In this document: in pieces, positions 1 to 7,265 of the stretch
How positions within the stretch are numbered: the stretch's first letter is position 1
Layout of the letters: each line of letters begins with the position of its first letter
Assembly (NCBI GenBank): GCA_040757355.1
Contig: JBFLWY010000045.1
Coordinates: 1 to 17,234 of the forward strand
Direction of reading: 5' to 3'
Length of the DNA: 17,234 nucleotides
Source of the DNA: DTYU01 sp040757355
GTDB taxonomy: Bacteria; Bacillota; Desulfotomaculia; Desulfotomaculales; Ammonificaceae
Notes under the pieces: generated by a model
Told to the model about the DNA's origin: nothing
The model's database searches: none
What the model saw: only the letters and a program-made list of their open reading frames with translations
Made by a program: the position numbers and the translations under genes

Positions 1-45
1 CCTCTTGAATGTGAGTCAAGCGCTCTCCCCCTGAGCTACGCGCCC
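1..45 (-). tRNA. tRNA-Val (CAC), 5' part; rest lies beyond the left edge
   Basis: Read on the minus strand, the gene starts at 45 with acceptor arm GGGCGCG. It continues through TA, a D arm closed by GCTC/GAGC, and an anticodon stem CTTGA/TCAAG around loop CTCACAT. Loop positions 34-36 read CAC, which decodes GUG (Val). The variable region, T arm and acceptor 3' strand are cut off by the window edge. The visible bases fit a normal elongator tRNA with no mismatch in either complete stem. Confidence 0.9.
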
Positions 46-55
46 CCGTCCTCTT

Positions 56-84
56 ATTTTACAATGAGAAGGATGAAAAAGCAA
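56..84 (-). promoter_or_regulatory. Sigma-A-like promoter of the tRNA-Val gene
   Basis: On the minus strand a TTGCTT box (79-84) and a TAAAAT box (56-61) are separated by exactly 17 bases. The -10 box ends 10 bases before the tRNA 5' end at 45, so the primary transcript would carry only a few leader bases for RNase P to remove. A second TATAAT (89-94, minus strand) lies further upstream but lacks a convincing -35 partner. Confidence 0.6.
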
Positions 85-129
85 CTGTATTATACGGAAG
101 GGTGGTGAAAGCAACCGGCTTCAACGGTT

Positions 130-146
130 GGACAGTACAAGTGTCC
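130..146. promoter_or_regulatory. Small inverted repeat upstream of the lytS-like promoter
   Basis: GGACA (130-134) and TGTCC (142-146) form a perfect 5-base inverted repeat with a 7-base spacer, about 55 bases upstream of the likely -35 box. A short tandem of three NNTATG hexamers follows at 157-174. Either could be a regulator site, but no family can be assigned from the sequence, and a 5-base inverted repeat can occur by chance. Confidence 0.2.
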
Positions 147-199
147 TAAGCGCCTGGTTATGTTTATGCCTATGCCCTGGCTTGTCCCGAAGAATGTCG

Positions 200-228
200 T
201 TTACCAGGGTGGTGTTTTATAGTATATT
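200..228 (+). promoter_or_regulatory. Probable sigma-A promoter for the lytS-lytR pair
   Basis: TTTACC (200-205) and TATATT (223-228) are 17 bases apart. Transcription would start near 235, about 30 bases before the kinase start codon. The flanks are AT-rich compared with the rest of the window. This is a pattern match only. Confidence 0.5.
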
Positions 229-264
229 TTAATTAGATGAAGGGATTGGGGAGTACCCGCTGAA

Positions 265-1605
265 ATGCAGTTTATCAGGACGCTGGCTACGAATGCAGTG
301 GGCAGAATTATTATCCTGCAACTCATCCTTTTAGTGGGGGTTGTGCTCATCTGGCCGCCGTTTCGTTATGCGGCCCTTGTTCTGATGGGCGCCAACTCCA
401 TCGCCCTGTTTTTCGTCCTGCGCCGCGAGCGGCACGAAAAGATCACCTTCCGGATGGACAGTCAGAGCATAGACCCTACCCTGAAGATCGCGGACGCTGC
501 GCTCCCTTACATGAGGCACGGCCTCAACGAAGAGACGGCGCACAAAACGGCCGAGATCATCCGGCGGATCGGGGACGTCCCGGCGGTAGCCATTACCGAC
601 CGGGAGCGGATTCTTGCGTTCTTAGGACCGGGGTGCGAAAAGCACCCGCCTGGTAGGGGGATCGTAACTCACGCCACGAAACGGGTGATCAGTACCGGGG
701 AGATCAAGATCGTAGAAAGGAAAGCCGATTTTCAATGCCCGGTGAAAGACTGCCAGTGTCCCCTCGGTGCGGTGGTGATCGTACCGCTCAAGTGCCGGCA
801 ACAGGTGGTGGGGACGCTCAAGCTTTACCGGACCGAAGAGGGGCCGCTGCCGCAGGCGATGGTCAATTTAGCGATAGGGATAGCGCAGCTTTTGGGAATA
901 CAGATGGAACTGGCGGAGCTCGATCGTCAGGCTCAGCTTGTCACCAAGGCGGAGCTTGATGCTTTGCGCGCGCAGATTAACCCCCATTTCCTGTTCAACA
1001 CGCTGAACACCATCGTCATGTTCAGCCGCACGAATCCCGTAACGGCGCGGCGCCTGCTCATCCGGCTCGCGTCTTTCTTCCGGCACGCCTTGAAGTCAAC
1101 AGGCCATTTTTCGACACTCCGCGAGGAGATGGAGTGCGTCAGTACCTACCTCGTGCTTGAGAAGGCGCGCTTCAGGGATAAGCTGCGGATTGTCCGGAGC
1201 GTAGATAAAAGTCTGCTTGACTACCAGGTGCCGGTGCTCACCCTCCAGCCGCTGGTGGAGAACGCTATTAAGCATGGGATAATGCCGAAGGTCGGAGCCG
1301 GGACGGTGCGCGTTTCCGTGCGCCGGGTCGGCGACGAGATGGCGGTGGAAATCGCGGATGACGGTGTGGGGATCCCGCCTGACATCATGCCCAAGCTCTT
1401 TACCCCGGGGTTTGGTTCGGGCAGCGGCGTCGGTCTTTCGAACGTGAACGAGCGTTTGAAGGGCCTTTTCGGCCTGGATTATGGCCTGAAAATAACAAGC
1501 GAACAGCACGGCGGGACGGTTGTGCAATTCCGGATACCGCTTTTACAGCAGGTAGCGGAAGGAAAGGAGGAAAGCGTCGTTGAGGCTCAAGGCGTTAATA
1601 GTTGA
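265..1605 (+). CDS. lytS: LytS-like sensor histidine kinase, compact form with two membrane segments
   Basis: Membrane sensor kinase that would phosphorylate the LytTR regulator encoded just downstream. Two hydrophobic segments (about residues 13-30 and 35-52) are followed by a GAF-like domain (about 70-210). Next is the His_kinase family H-box QINPHFLFNTLN with His241, then an HATPase domain with LQPLVENAIKHG (Asn333), DDGVGI and a GSGVGLSNV lid. Known LytS/BtsS proteins usually have a larger N-terminal domain of five or more membrane helices. Here it is reduced to two, so the input probably comes through the GAF domain. That domain holds Cys124, Cys158, Cys163 and Cys165; only the last part (CPLxxxxIVPL) resembles what I remember as common in the family. 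The ATG at 265 follows a GGGGAG site at 248-253, somewhat far at 11 bases. The gene overlaps the regulator by 26 bases, implying coupled translation. The signal sensed is unknown. Confidence 0.9.
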   Translation: MQFIRTLATNAVGRIIILQLILLVGVVLIWPPFRYAALVLMGANSIALFFVLRRERHEKITFRMDSQSIDPTLKIADAALPYMRHGLNEETAHKTAEIIRRIGDVPAVAITDRERILAFLGPGCEKHPPGRGIVTHATKRVISTGEIKIVERKADFQCPVKDCQCPLGAVVIVPLKCRQQVVGTLKLYRTEEGPLPQAMVNLAIGIAQLLGIQMELAELDRQAQLVTKAELDALRAQINPHFLFNTLNTIVMFSRTNPVTARRLLIRLASFFRHALKSTGHFSTLREEMECVSTYLVLEKARFRDKLRIVRSVDKSLLDYQVPVLTLQPLVENAIKHGIMPKVGAGTVRVSVRRVGDEMAVEIADDGVGIPPDIMPKLFTPGFGSGSGVGLSNVNERLKGLFGLDYGLKITSEQHGGTVVQFRIPLLQQVAEGKEESVVEAQGVNS

Positions 1606-2335
1606 CGACGAGTATCCTGCACGCCAGGAACTCAGGTACGCGCTTTCTAAAATCGACAACATAGATATCGTCGGGGAGGCCACGAATGCCCAAGAAGCAC
1701 TGGCGTTAATCAAAGCATTGGATTACTCCGTCCTTTTTTTGGACATTGCTATGCCGGGGATGAACGGGCTGGAGCTCGGGGCTGCAATCCAGGAACTTCC
1801 AGTCCCGCCGCACGTCATCTACGTAACGGCCTACGATGAGTATGCGGTCAAGGCGTTTGACGTCAACGCCGTGGATTACATATTGAAGCCGATAGACGAA
1901 AAAAGGCTCCGTAAGGCGATCAACAAGGTGATCAAGCTGACGCGGGAGGCCGGTGCTGAAGCCGGGGCTGCCCGGGAGGTCAGAACGGAGCCGACGATCA
2001 GGATCGACCGTCTGCCCGCCGACAAAAACGGGAAGACCGTTCTGGTTAACGAGGGGGACATTGTTTATATATTTACCGAAGGGGATGCCGTTTACGTTAA
2101 AACTTTTGCGGACAGGTACCTGGCTCACTTTACGTTGAAAGAGCTTGAGGCGCGGTTGAACCAGAATGTTTTCTTCCGCACCCACCGGTGTTTTATCGTT
2201 AACCTGCACAAGGTCAAGGAGATCATCCCGTTTTTCAACGGGACATATTCCCTTGTTGTGGAAGACAAGGAGAGGAGCGAGGTTCCGCTTTCGAGGGCGC
2301 AGGCTAAGAAGCTCCGGCGGATTTTGGGTTTTTAA
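1580..2335 (+). CDS. lytR: LytR/AlgR-type response regulator (receiver + LytTR DNA-binding domain)
   Basis: Transcription regulator partnered with the upstream LytS-like kinase. The receiver domain (residues 1-120) has the acidic pair Asp9/Asp10, phospho-acceptor Asp55 in FLDIAMPGMNG and Lys103 in the DYILKPID motif. The LytTR domain (about 145-250) shows the typical core FFRTHRCFIVNLHKV and ends PLSRAQAKKLRRILGF. The start is TTG at 1580, nine bases after an excellent AAAGGAGG site (1563-1570) and inside the end of the kinase gene. LytTR proteins bind pairs of short direct repeats, often upstream of genes for murein hydrolases, autolysis control or carbon transport. The target here is not visible. 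A LysM-NlpC/P60 hydrolase lies about 6 kb downstream, but nothing in the sequence ties the two together. Confidence 0.93.
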   Translation: MRLKALIVDDEYPARQELRYALSKIDNIDIVGEATNAQEALALIKALDYSVLFLDIAMPGMNGLELGAAIQELPVPPHVIYVTAYDEYAVKAFDVNAVDYILKPIDEKRLRKAINKVIKLTREAGAEAGAAREVRTEPTIRIDRLPADKNGKTVLVNEGDIVYIFTEGDAVYVKTFADRYLAHFTLKELEARLNQNVFFRTHRCFIVNLHKVKEIIPFFNGTYSLVVEDKERSEVPLSRAQAKKLRRILGF

Positions 2336-2348
2336 GTTTAACTTTCGG

Positions 2349-2410
2349 GCCTGACCTCTGGGATTCGTTCGACGCAACGTTTGAACTTCAGTTGGAATCT
2401 GGGTTCAGGC
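2349..2410. repeat. Imperfect long hairpin in the lytR-acpS gap
   Basis: The gap 2336-2514 has no gene. In it GCCTGA (2349-2354) pairs with TCAGGC (2405-2410), GATTC (2362-2366) with GAATC (2395-2399) and GTTC (2367-2370) with GAAC (2383-2386), nested in order with interior loops. No T-run follows, so it is not a standard terminator. The remainder (2411-2500) is rich in GAC and GTTG words, and GTTGT/ACAAC and AGTTG/CAACT can pair across about 2450-2495. No promoter stands out. Confidence 0.35.
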
Positions 2411-2514
2411 TGATGAGCACCGACGGCCGGTTGGGTAGTAGACGGTTGTGAGTTGGTGATCAGTAACAGTCCAGCTACAACTAGCGACAACGACCATTTA
2501 CAGGGGGCGTTTTT

Positions 2515-2892
2515 TTGTTAATCGGGATCGGCACTGATATTATTGAGGTAGACCGCATCCGCCGGGCTTATTCCCGCTGGGGAGAGCGGTTTCTAAGGCG
2601 CGTTTATACCGCGGCGGAGCAATCGTACTGTTGCAAGAAAGCAAATGCCGCGTTCTGCCTGGCGGGGCGGTTCGCCGCAAAGGAGGCCGTTTTGAAGGCT
2701 CTCGGGACGGGACAGAAAGGGTCGGGTTTTGATGAGGTGGAAGTTGTTAACGATACTCGGGGTAAGCCCCTGGTCATCCTGTGGGGCCGGGCGGCGGCAG
2801 CGGCGAGAGACAAGGGAGTGTCAACAGTACACTTGAGTATTTCCCATGATGCCGCTTACGCGGTGGCGTTTGCGGTCGCCGAAGGGGAGTGA
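2515..2892 (+). CDS. acpS: Holo-[acyl-carrier-protein] synthase
   Basis: Cytoplasmic enzyme that transfers 4'-phosphopantetheine from coenzyme A to the serine of acyl carrier protein, activating it for fatty acid synthesis. The 125-residue length is normal for the AcpS family. The N-terminus IGIGTDIIEVDRI carries the metal-binding Asp8. The second signature GRFAAKEAVLKALGTG carries Glu57. The C-terminal HLSISHDAAYAVA strand is also typical. The start is TTG at 2515, seven bases after a GGGGG site (2503-2507). It sits directly before nnr and near alr, a gene order common in Firmicutes. There is a slightly unusual CysCys pair at residues 39-40. Confidence 0.96.
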   Translation: MLIGIGTDIIEVDRIRRAYSRWGERFLRRVYTAAEQSYCCKKANAAFCLAGRFAAKEAVLKALGTGQKGSGFDEVEVVNDTRGKPLVILWGRAAAAARDKGVSTVHLSISHDAAYAVAFAVAEGE

Positions 2893-2898
2893 TTCCTT

Positions 2899-4473
2899 CT
2901 GCGCCTGGTTACTGCTCAGGAGATGCGGGAGATTGACCGGCTGGCAATTGAAGAGTACGGCATCCCCGGTGTGGTATTGATGGAAAACGCGGGCCGGAGC
3001 GTTGCCCGGACGGTTATGGGAAAGTTAGGTAAGGTCCAAGGTAAAAGGGTGCTCATTCTCTGCGGCAAGGGGAACAACGGCGGTGACGGTCTAGTGGCCG
3101 CCCGGCACCTTTTTCAGTGTGGTGTGGTCACGAAGGTCTTCCTGGCGTGCGAACCGGAGGATTTTACCGGTGACGCGAAGGTCAATTTCGAAATATGGGA
3201 GCGGCTGGGCCAACAAGTATTCAGTCTTGTAAGTTCAAACGGTCTTCAGCTCCTCAAGCTGGCTTTAATGCAGTCTGACGCGGTAGTGGATGCCCTCTAT
3301 GGTACCGGTTTCCGCGGAAAGATGCCCGACCGGCTGGGTAAAATAGTGGAAACGATAAACGCTGCGGGTAAGCTTGTGGTTGCGGTTGACGTGCCGTCCG
3401 GGCTGGAGGCGGACACCGGGAGGGTCAACGGGCAATGCATCCGGGCGGACCTCACCGTAACCTTCGGCTTGCCGAAGCTGGGGCTTGCCGTTGAGCCTGG
3501 TGCGGGGTACGCCGGTGAGCTGACTGTTGCGGATATTTCGCTTCCCAGGGCTCTCACTGATAAGACCGGGCCGGGACGGTACCTGTTAACTAAAGAACTG
3601 GTGGCTTCCTGGGTGTTACCCAGACCAGCCGTTGCTCATAAGGGCAATTTCGGCAGGGTCCTGGTGGTCGGCGGTGCGCGTGGGATGCTCGGCGCGGCCT
3701 GCCTTGCCGCCTTTGCCGCCCTTCGCACCGGAGCCGGCCTGGTTACGCTGGGTGTGCCACGAAGCCTCCAGGATGCGGCGGCGGCCAAGCTCACCGAGGT
3801 CATGACCAGCGGCCTGCAGGAAACACCGGAGGGGTCTTTAAGCCAGGCAGCCCACGCTGAGATAATGGGTTTTCTGAAACACTGTACGGTCCTCGCTTTA
3901 GGCCCGGGAATGTCGCAGCACCCGGAAACCGCAGCGCTGGTGCGGGATTTGGTTGGCACGGCAGAACTTCCGGTAGTGCTCGACGCCGACGGCCTGAATG
4001 CTTTTGTGGGGGAAGGGAAGGCCTTCTCCGGCAGGAATTCGCCCCTTATAGTCACCCCTCACCCGGGAGAAATGTCCCGTTTACTGAACAAGAGCGTCGC
4101 CGCGGTGCAGTCTGACCGGGTACGCATCGCTGAACGCGCCGCCCGTGAATGGGGGGCGGTGGTGGTCTTAAAAGGGGCCCGGACGGTCGTTGCAAGTCCC
4201 GACGGGTTTACGGCGGTGAACACCACCGGGAACCCGGGCATGGCGACCGGGGGCAGCGGCGACGTCCTGACCGGTGTGATCGCGGCCTTAGTGGCGCAGG
4301 GGTACGAACCTTTCCAGGCCGCGGCAGCAGCCGTTTACATCCACGGCAGGGCCGGAGACGCTGCAGCGGCGGAAAAGGGGCAGATGGGTCTGGTGGCCGG
4401 TGACCTGATCGAGTCACTCCCTGTGGTGTGCAAGGAATTGGAGGATTATAGGGAGTTATTCACAACGATTTAA
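2899..4473 (+). CDS. nnr: Bifunctional NAD(P)H-hydrate epimerase / ADP-dependent NAD(P)H-hydrate dehydratase
   Basis: Repairs damaged NADH and NADPH hydrates (NADHX, NADPHX). The N-terminal YjeF_N domain epimerises them, and the C-terminal ribokinase-like domain dehydrates them using ADP. With the start chosen here the protein has 524 residues. The epimerase domain shows GKGNNGGDG (56-64), DALYGTGFRG and VDVPSGLEADTGRV. The dehydratase domain shows VLDADGLN, TPHPGEMSRLL and GNPGMATGGSGDVLTG (445 onward) with Asp455. I start it at CTG 2899, not ATG 2923. CTG lies nine bases after AAGGGGAG (2882-2889) and restores the family N-terminus RLVTAQEMREIDRLA, while ATG 2923 has no ribosome binding site. 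A stop at 2890 excludes any earlier start. It begins six bases after the acpS stop, so the two are co-translated. Confidence 0.95.
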   Translation: MRLVTAQEMREIDRLAIEEYGIPGVVLMENAGRSVARTVMGKLGKVQGKRVLILCGKGNNGGDGLVAARHLFQCGVVTKVFLACEPEDFTGDAKVNFEIWERLGQQVFSLVSSNGLQLLKLALMQSDAVVDALYGTGFRGKMPDRLGKIVETINAAGKLVVAVDVPSGLEADTGRVNGQCIRADLTVTFGLPKLGLAVEPGAGYAGELTVADISLPRALTDKTGPGRYLLTKELVASWVLPRPAVAHKGNFGRVLVVGGARGMLGAACLAAFAALRTGAGLVTLGVPRSLQDAAAAKLTEVMTSGLQETPEGSLSQAAHAEIMGFLKHCTVLALGPGMSQHPETAALVRDLVGTAELPVVLDADGLNAFVGEGKAFSGRNSPLIVTPHPGEMSRLLNKSVAAVQSDRVRIAERAAREWGAVVVLKGARTVVASPDGFTAVNTTGNPGMATGGSGDVLTGVIAALVAQGYEPFQAAAAAVYIHGRAGDAAAAEKGQMGLVAGDLIESLPVVCKELEDYRELFTTI

Positions 4474-4534
4474 TCGTCACCACCGGGGATGAAAATATTC
4501 AATTGCGTATGCCTCGGTCTTTTTATCAACAATG

Positions 4535-4583
4535 AACGTTGAACGGACCCTAAAGGTCCATCAATTTGATTCTAACGTTGAAC
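4535..4583. repeat. Direct repeat pair in the nnr-alr gap
   Basis: AACGTTGAAC occurs exactly twice, at 4535-4544 and 4574-4583. Between them lies a small hairpin, GGACC (4545-4549) / GGTCC (4555-4559). No T-run follows the hairpin, so a terminator is unlikely. The 130-base gap has no other clear signal. The repeats could be an operator pair or low-complexity intergenic debris. Confidence 0.45.
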
Positions 4584-4603
4584 TATTTTGATGGAGGGCG
4601 TAG

Positions 4604-5716
4604 ATGAGTCACCCGGTATGGGCTGAGGTGGATTTGAGCGCGCTGTCGCACAACCTCCGTGAGGTTCGGCGATTGGTGGGCCGGCGGAAGATTATGGCGG
4701 TCGTTAAGGCCAATGCTTACGGCCACGGCATGATACCGGTGGCACAGGCTCTTCTTGCTGCAGGAGCCGACTGGCTCGGCGTGGCCCGTAGTACTGAGGC
4801 GCTGGAACTCCGCAACGGAGGGATAACCGCGCCGGTTTTGGTTTTGGGTTACGTTGACCCCGGCGAAAGCCCGGCCCTTGCCTCTGCAGGGATCCACCTG
4901 ACGGTTTATGACCGCCGCACGGCGGAGGCGTTGGCCGGGGTCGCGCAGCGGGAGGGGAAGACCCTGCGGGTTCACCTTAAGGTTGACACCGGGATGGGGC
5001 GCCTTGGCATGCCGCACGATGCTTCCGGGGTACAAGATGCGCTGGCTGTTGCCAATCTAGCTGGGATTAAGGTGGAGGGTCTTTTCACCCACTTTGCGTG
5101 TGCCGACGACCCGGATGAGGGGTCGGTACGCTTGCAGGTCGAGCGCTTCTTACAATTTGCGCGGCAACTTGAAAAGGAAGGCCTGAGGATCACCTGTAAG
5201 CACGCGGCCAACAGCGCAGCGGTTATGCGCCTGCCGGAGAGTCATTTGGACATGGTGCGGCCCGGAATCATGCTGTACGGGCTTCACCCTTCCCCATTCA
5301 CCTCCGGCTACGCAGATCTACGCCCCGTAATGAGCTTCAAGGCCCGGGTGGCACAGGTAAAAAGCGTTGGGGCCGGTTTTCCGGTGAGTTACGGCTGGAC
5401 GCACAGAACCAGTGGCCCCGCGGTTTTAGCCACGGTGGCTGTCGGCTACGCAGATGGGTACAGCCGGCTGCTCTCCGGCCGGGGTGAGGTTTTAGTCCGC
5501 GGAAAGCGGGTGCCCCTGGTCGGGCGCGTCTGTATGAACCTGTTAATAGTAGACGTTACAGGGGTGGAAAGCGTGGCGACTGGGGACGAAGTCGTTCTCT
5601 TCGGGCGTCAGGGTGAGGTGTTTTTGCCGGTTGAGGAAATTGCGGAAAAAGTTGGGACGATAAATTATGAGGTGGTATGCGCCGTCGGGGCGGGAGTGCC
5701 GCGGGTTTACTTATAG
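4604..5716 (+). CDS. alr: Alanine racemase
   Basis: PLP-dependent enzyme that interconverts L- and D-alanine, supplying D-alanine for peptidoglycan. The 370-residue length is standard for bacterial alanine racemases. The PLP lysine is Lys35 in AVVKANAYGHG. The second catalytic base is Tyr263 in the SYGWTHRT segment. Other family blocks are GRLGM, LFTHFACAD, CKHAANSAA, MVRPGIMLYGLHP, VAVGYADGYSR and GRVCMNLLIVDVT. The ATG at 4604 follows GGAGGG (4593-4598) by five bases. The gene is separated from nnr by 130 bases with a repeat pair, so it may have its own promoter or be read through. In many Firmicutes the next genes would be mazE and mazF; here they are absent and rtcB follows. Confidence 0.97.
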   Translation: MSHPVWAEVDLSALSHNLREVRRLVGRRKIMAVVKANAYGHGMIPVAQALLAAGADWLGVARSTEALELRNGGITAPVLVLGYVDPGESPALASAGIHLTVYDRRTAEALAGVAQREGKTLRVHLKVDTGMGRLGMPHDASGVQDALAVANLAGIKVEGLFTHFACADDPDEGSVRLQVERFLQFARQLEKEGLRITCKHAANSAAVMRLPESHLDMVRPGIMLYGLHPSPFTSGYADLRPVMSFKARVAQVKSVGAGFPVSYGWTHRTSGPAVLATVAVGYADGYSRLLSGRGEVLVRGKRVPLVGRVCMNLLIVDVTGVESVATGDEVVLFGRQGEVFLPVEEIAEKVGTINYEVVCAVGAGVPRVYL

Positions 5717-5764
5717 GTTCGATTGCCTTTTATTGACATTCTAAATTCTATCTTCTGAATTCTG

Positions 5765-5777
5765 ACCCCAAAGGGGT
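5765..5777 (+). promoter_or_regulatory. Hairpin covering the rtcB ribosome binding site
   Basis: ACCCC (5765-5769) and GGGGT (5773-5777) can pair around AAA. The 3' arm is the core of the only good ribosome binding site of rtcB, which would be masked when folded. Upstream, TTGACA (5733-5738) is a perfect -35 box, but at 17 bases it has only a weak TGAATT match. The gap also holds an ATTCTA/ATTCTGA low-complexity run (about 5738-5763). Confidence 0.35.
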
Positions 5778-5784
5778 GACTGCT

Positions 5785-7206
5785 TTGGACTTAAAACGAG
5801 ACGGGCTGAACCGCTACCGCATGCCGCGCTGCGGTAAGATGAGGGTTGACGCGGTAGTTTACGTAAACGAGCACCTGTTTTCCTTGCTGCGGGAGGATAA
5901 ATCGCTGGAGCAGTTGATGCACGCCGCCTGCCTGCCGGGGGTCGTCCAGCCCGTTATCGGGATGCCCGATATCCACGAGGGTTTCGGCTTGCCCATCGGC
6001 GGAGTCATGGCTGTGGCCGAGGACGGGGTTATTTCTGCGGGTGCTGTGGGGATGGACATCAACTGCGGGGTCCGCCTGATCCGGACAGACCTTCGGGCAC
6101 GGGATTTGGACAGGGCGACATTGTGCCGCCTGATGGCGGCTGTTGAGGCTAACGTGCCGACGGGAGTGGGGAAGAAGGGGAAGCACAAGGGGATAACGCC
6201 TATAATATTCGAGAACGTCGCCCACCGAGGAGTAGAAGCTGTCATTAAGGCAGGCTTCGGCACCGCGGCGCACCTTGAGTGTATTGAGGAGGGAGGATGC
6301 CTCCCCGGCGCCGACATCCATGCGGTCTCGCGCGAGGCGTACAGCCGGGGGGCGGGACAGCTCGGAACCCTCGGCGGCGGCAATCATTTCATTGAGATTC
6401 AGGAGGTCGTAGATGTTTTTGAACCCCAAGTCGCCCAGCGTTTCAGCCTTTTTAAAGGGCAGCTTACGGTGATGATCCACACTGGAAGCAGGGGTTTCGG
6501 GCACCAGATCTGCACCGACTACACACGGCGTCTGGCGACGGCGGCACCGAAGTATAAGATAGAACTACCGAGCCGGGGCCTGGCATGCGCTCCCGTGAAC
6601 TCCCCAGACGGGCAGAACTACTACCGGGCTATGGCCTGCGCTGTAAACTATGCCTTTTCCAACCGCCAGATAATCATGACCGACGTGCTGCGGGCTTTTG
6701 GTGATGTGCTGGGTGCTTCCGCAGAAAAGCTGGGGATGAGGCTGGTTTACGACGTAGCGCATAATATTGCGAAGTGGGAAACACACTTCGGCCGGCGGGT
6801 TTTGGTACACCGCAAGGGGGCTACCCGGGCGCTCGGCCCGGGTCACCCGGCCAACCCCCCAATTTACCGGGAGACCGGTCACCCGGCGCTGATACCAGGC
6901 AGCATGGGTACAGCTTCGTATGTCTTAGTGGGTACGGAAAAGGCGGCGGAAACGTTTTACTCGGTGAACCACGGGGCGGGACGGCTGCTTTCCCGCACCG
7001 CCGCAGAAAAAAGGATCACCAAGGCAGAGTTCGAACGGGCGATGGGAGACGTCCTGTATAACACCACGAATTACAGGGATTTGTTGGATGAAGCGCCGCT
7101 TGCGTACAAGGATATTGAGCAGGTGGTTGACACGCTGGTTGCTGTTGGGATAACCCGGAAGGTAGCCCGGATGCGGCCGCTGGCCGTGATTAAGGGTAAG
7201 GATTAG
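5785..7206 (+). CDS. rtcB: RtcB-type RNA ligase (3'-phosphate / 5'-OH, GTP dependent)
   Basis: Joins RNA 2',3'-cyclic phosphate or 3'-phosphate ends to 5'-OH ends using GTP and Mn. In bacteria it acts in RNA repair. Family blocks are present in order: GMPDIHEGFGLPIGGVMA, GAVGMDINCGVRLI (Asp91, Cys94), LGTLGGGNHFIEIQ, IHTGSRGFGHQ, YDVAHNIAK, VHRKGATRALGPG, PGSMGTASYVL and NHGAGRLLSR. His396 in HGAGR is the expected guanylylated residue. No catalytic residue appears missing. I choose TTG 5785 over GTG 5776 because the AAAGGGGTG site (5770-5778) overlaps GTG but sits at good distance from TTG. The protein is then 473 residues, normal for bacterial RtcB. No archease, RtcR or RtcA gene is in the window. 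The CCA-adding enzyme follows 59 bases later, suggesting an RNA-repair operon. Confidence 0.96.
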   Translation: MDLKRDGLNRYRMPRCGKMRVDAVVYVNEHLFSLLREDKSLEQLMHAACLPGVVQPVIGMPDIHEGFGLPIGGVMAVAEDGVISAGAVGMDINCGVRLIRTDLRARDLDRATLCRLMAAVEANVPTGVGKKGKHKGITPIIFENVAHRGVEAVIKAGFGTAAHLECIEEGGCLPGADIHAVSREAYSRGAGQLGTLGGGNHFIEIQEVVDVFEPQVAQRFSLFKGQLTVMIHTGSRGFGHQICTDYTRRLATAAPKYKIELPSRGLACAPVNSPDGQNYYRAMACAVNYAFSNRQIIMTDVLRAFGDVLGASAEKLGMRLVYDVAHNIAKWETHFGRRVLVHRKGATRALGPGHPANPPIYRETGHPALIPGSMGTASYVLVGTEKAAETFYSVNHGAGRLLSRTAAEKRITKAEFERAMGDVLYNTTNYRDLLDEAPLAYKDIEQVVDTLVAVGITRKVARMRPLAVIKGKD

Positions 7207-7265
7207 GCCGGATACAGCCGCCGCCGGGCTTCGCATAAATACTTTCAAAGGGGGTTTATCATAAG

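Noticed and set aside
100..200. LytTR-type direct-repeat operator upstream of lytS
   Set aside because: GGTTG (126-130) and GGTTA (156-160) resemble half-sites only loosely, and their spacing does not match a clear LytTR pair.
1706..2377. Long minus-strand open frame opposite lytR, and similar ones at 5791-6504 and 16087-16704
   Set aside because: They lie wholly opposite well-supported genes, have no recognisable domains or binding sites, and arise from codon bias in GC-rich DNA.
4545..4559. GGACC/GGTCC hairpin as a terminator after nnr
   Set aside because: Only five base pairs and no T-run; transcription probably continues into alr or starts anew there.
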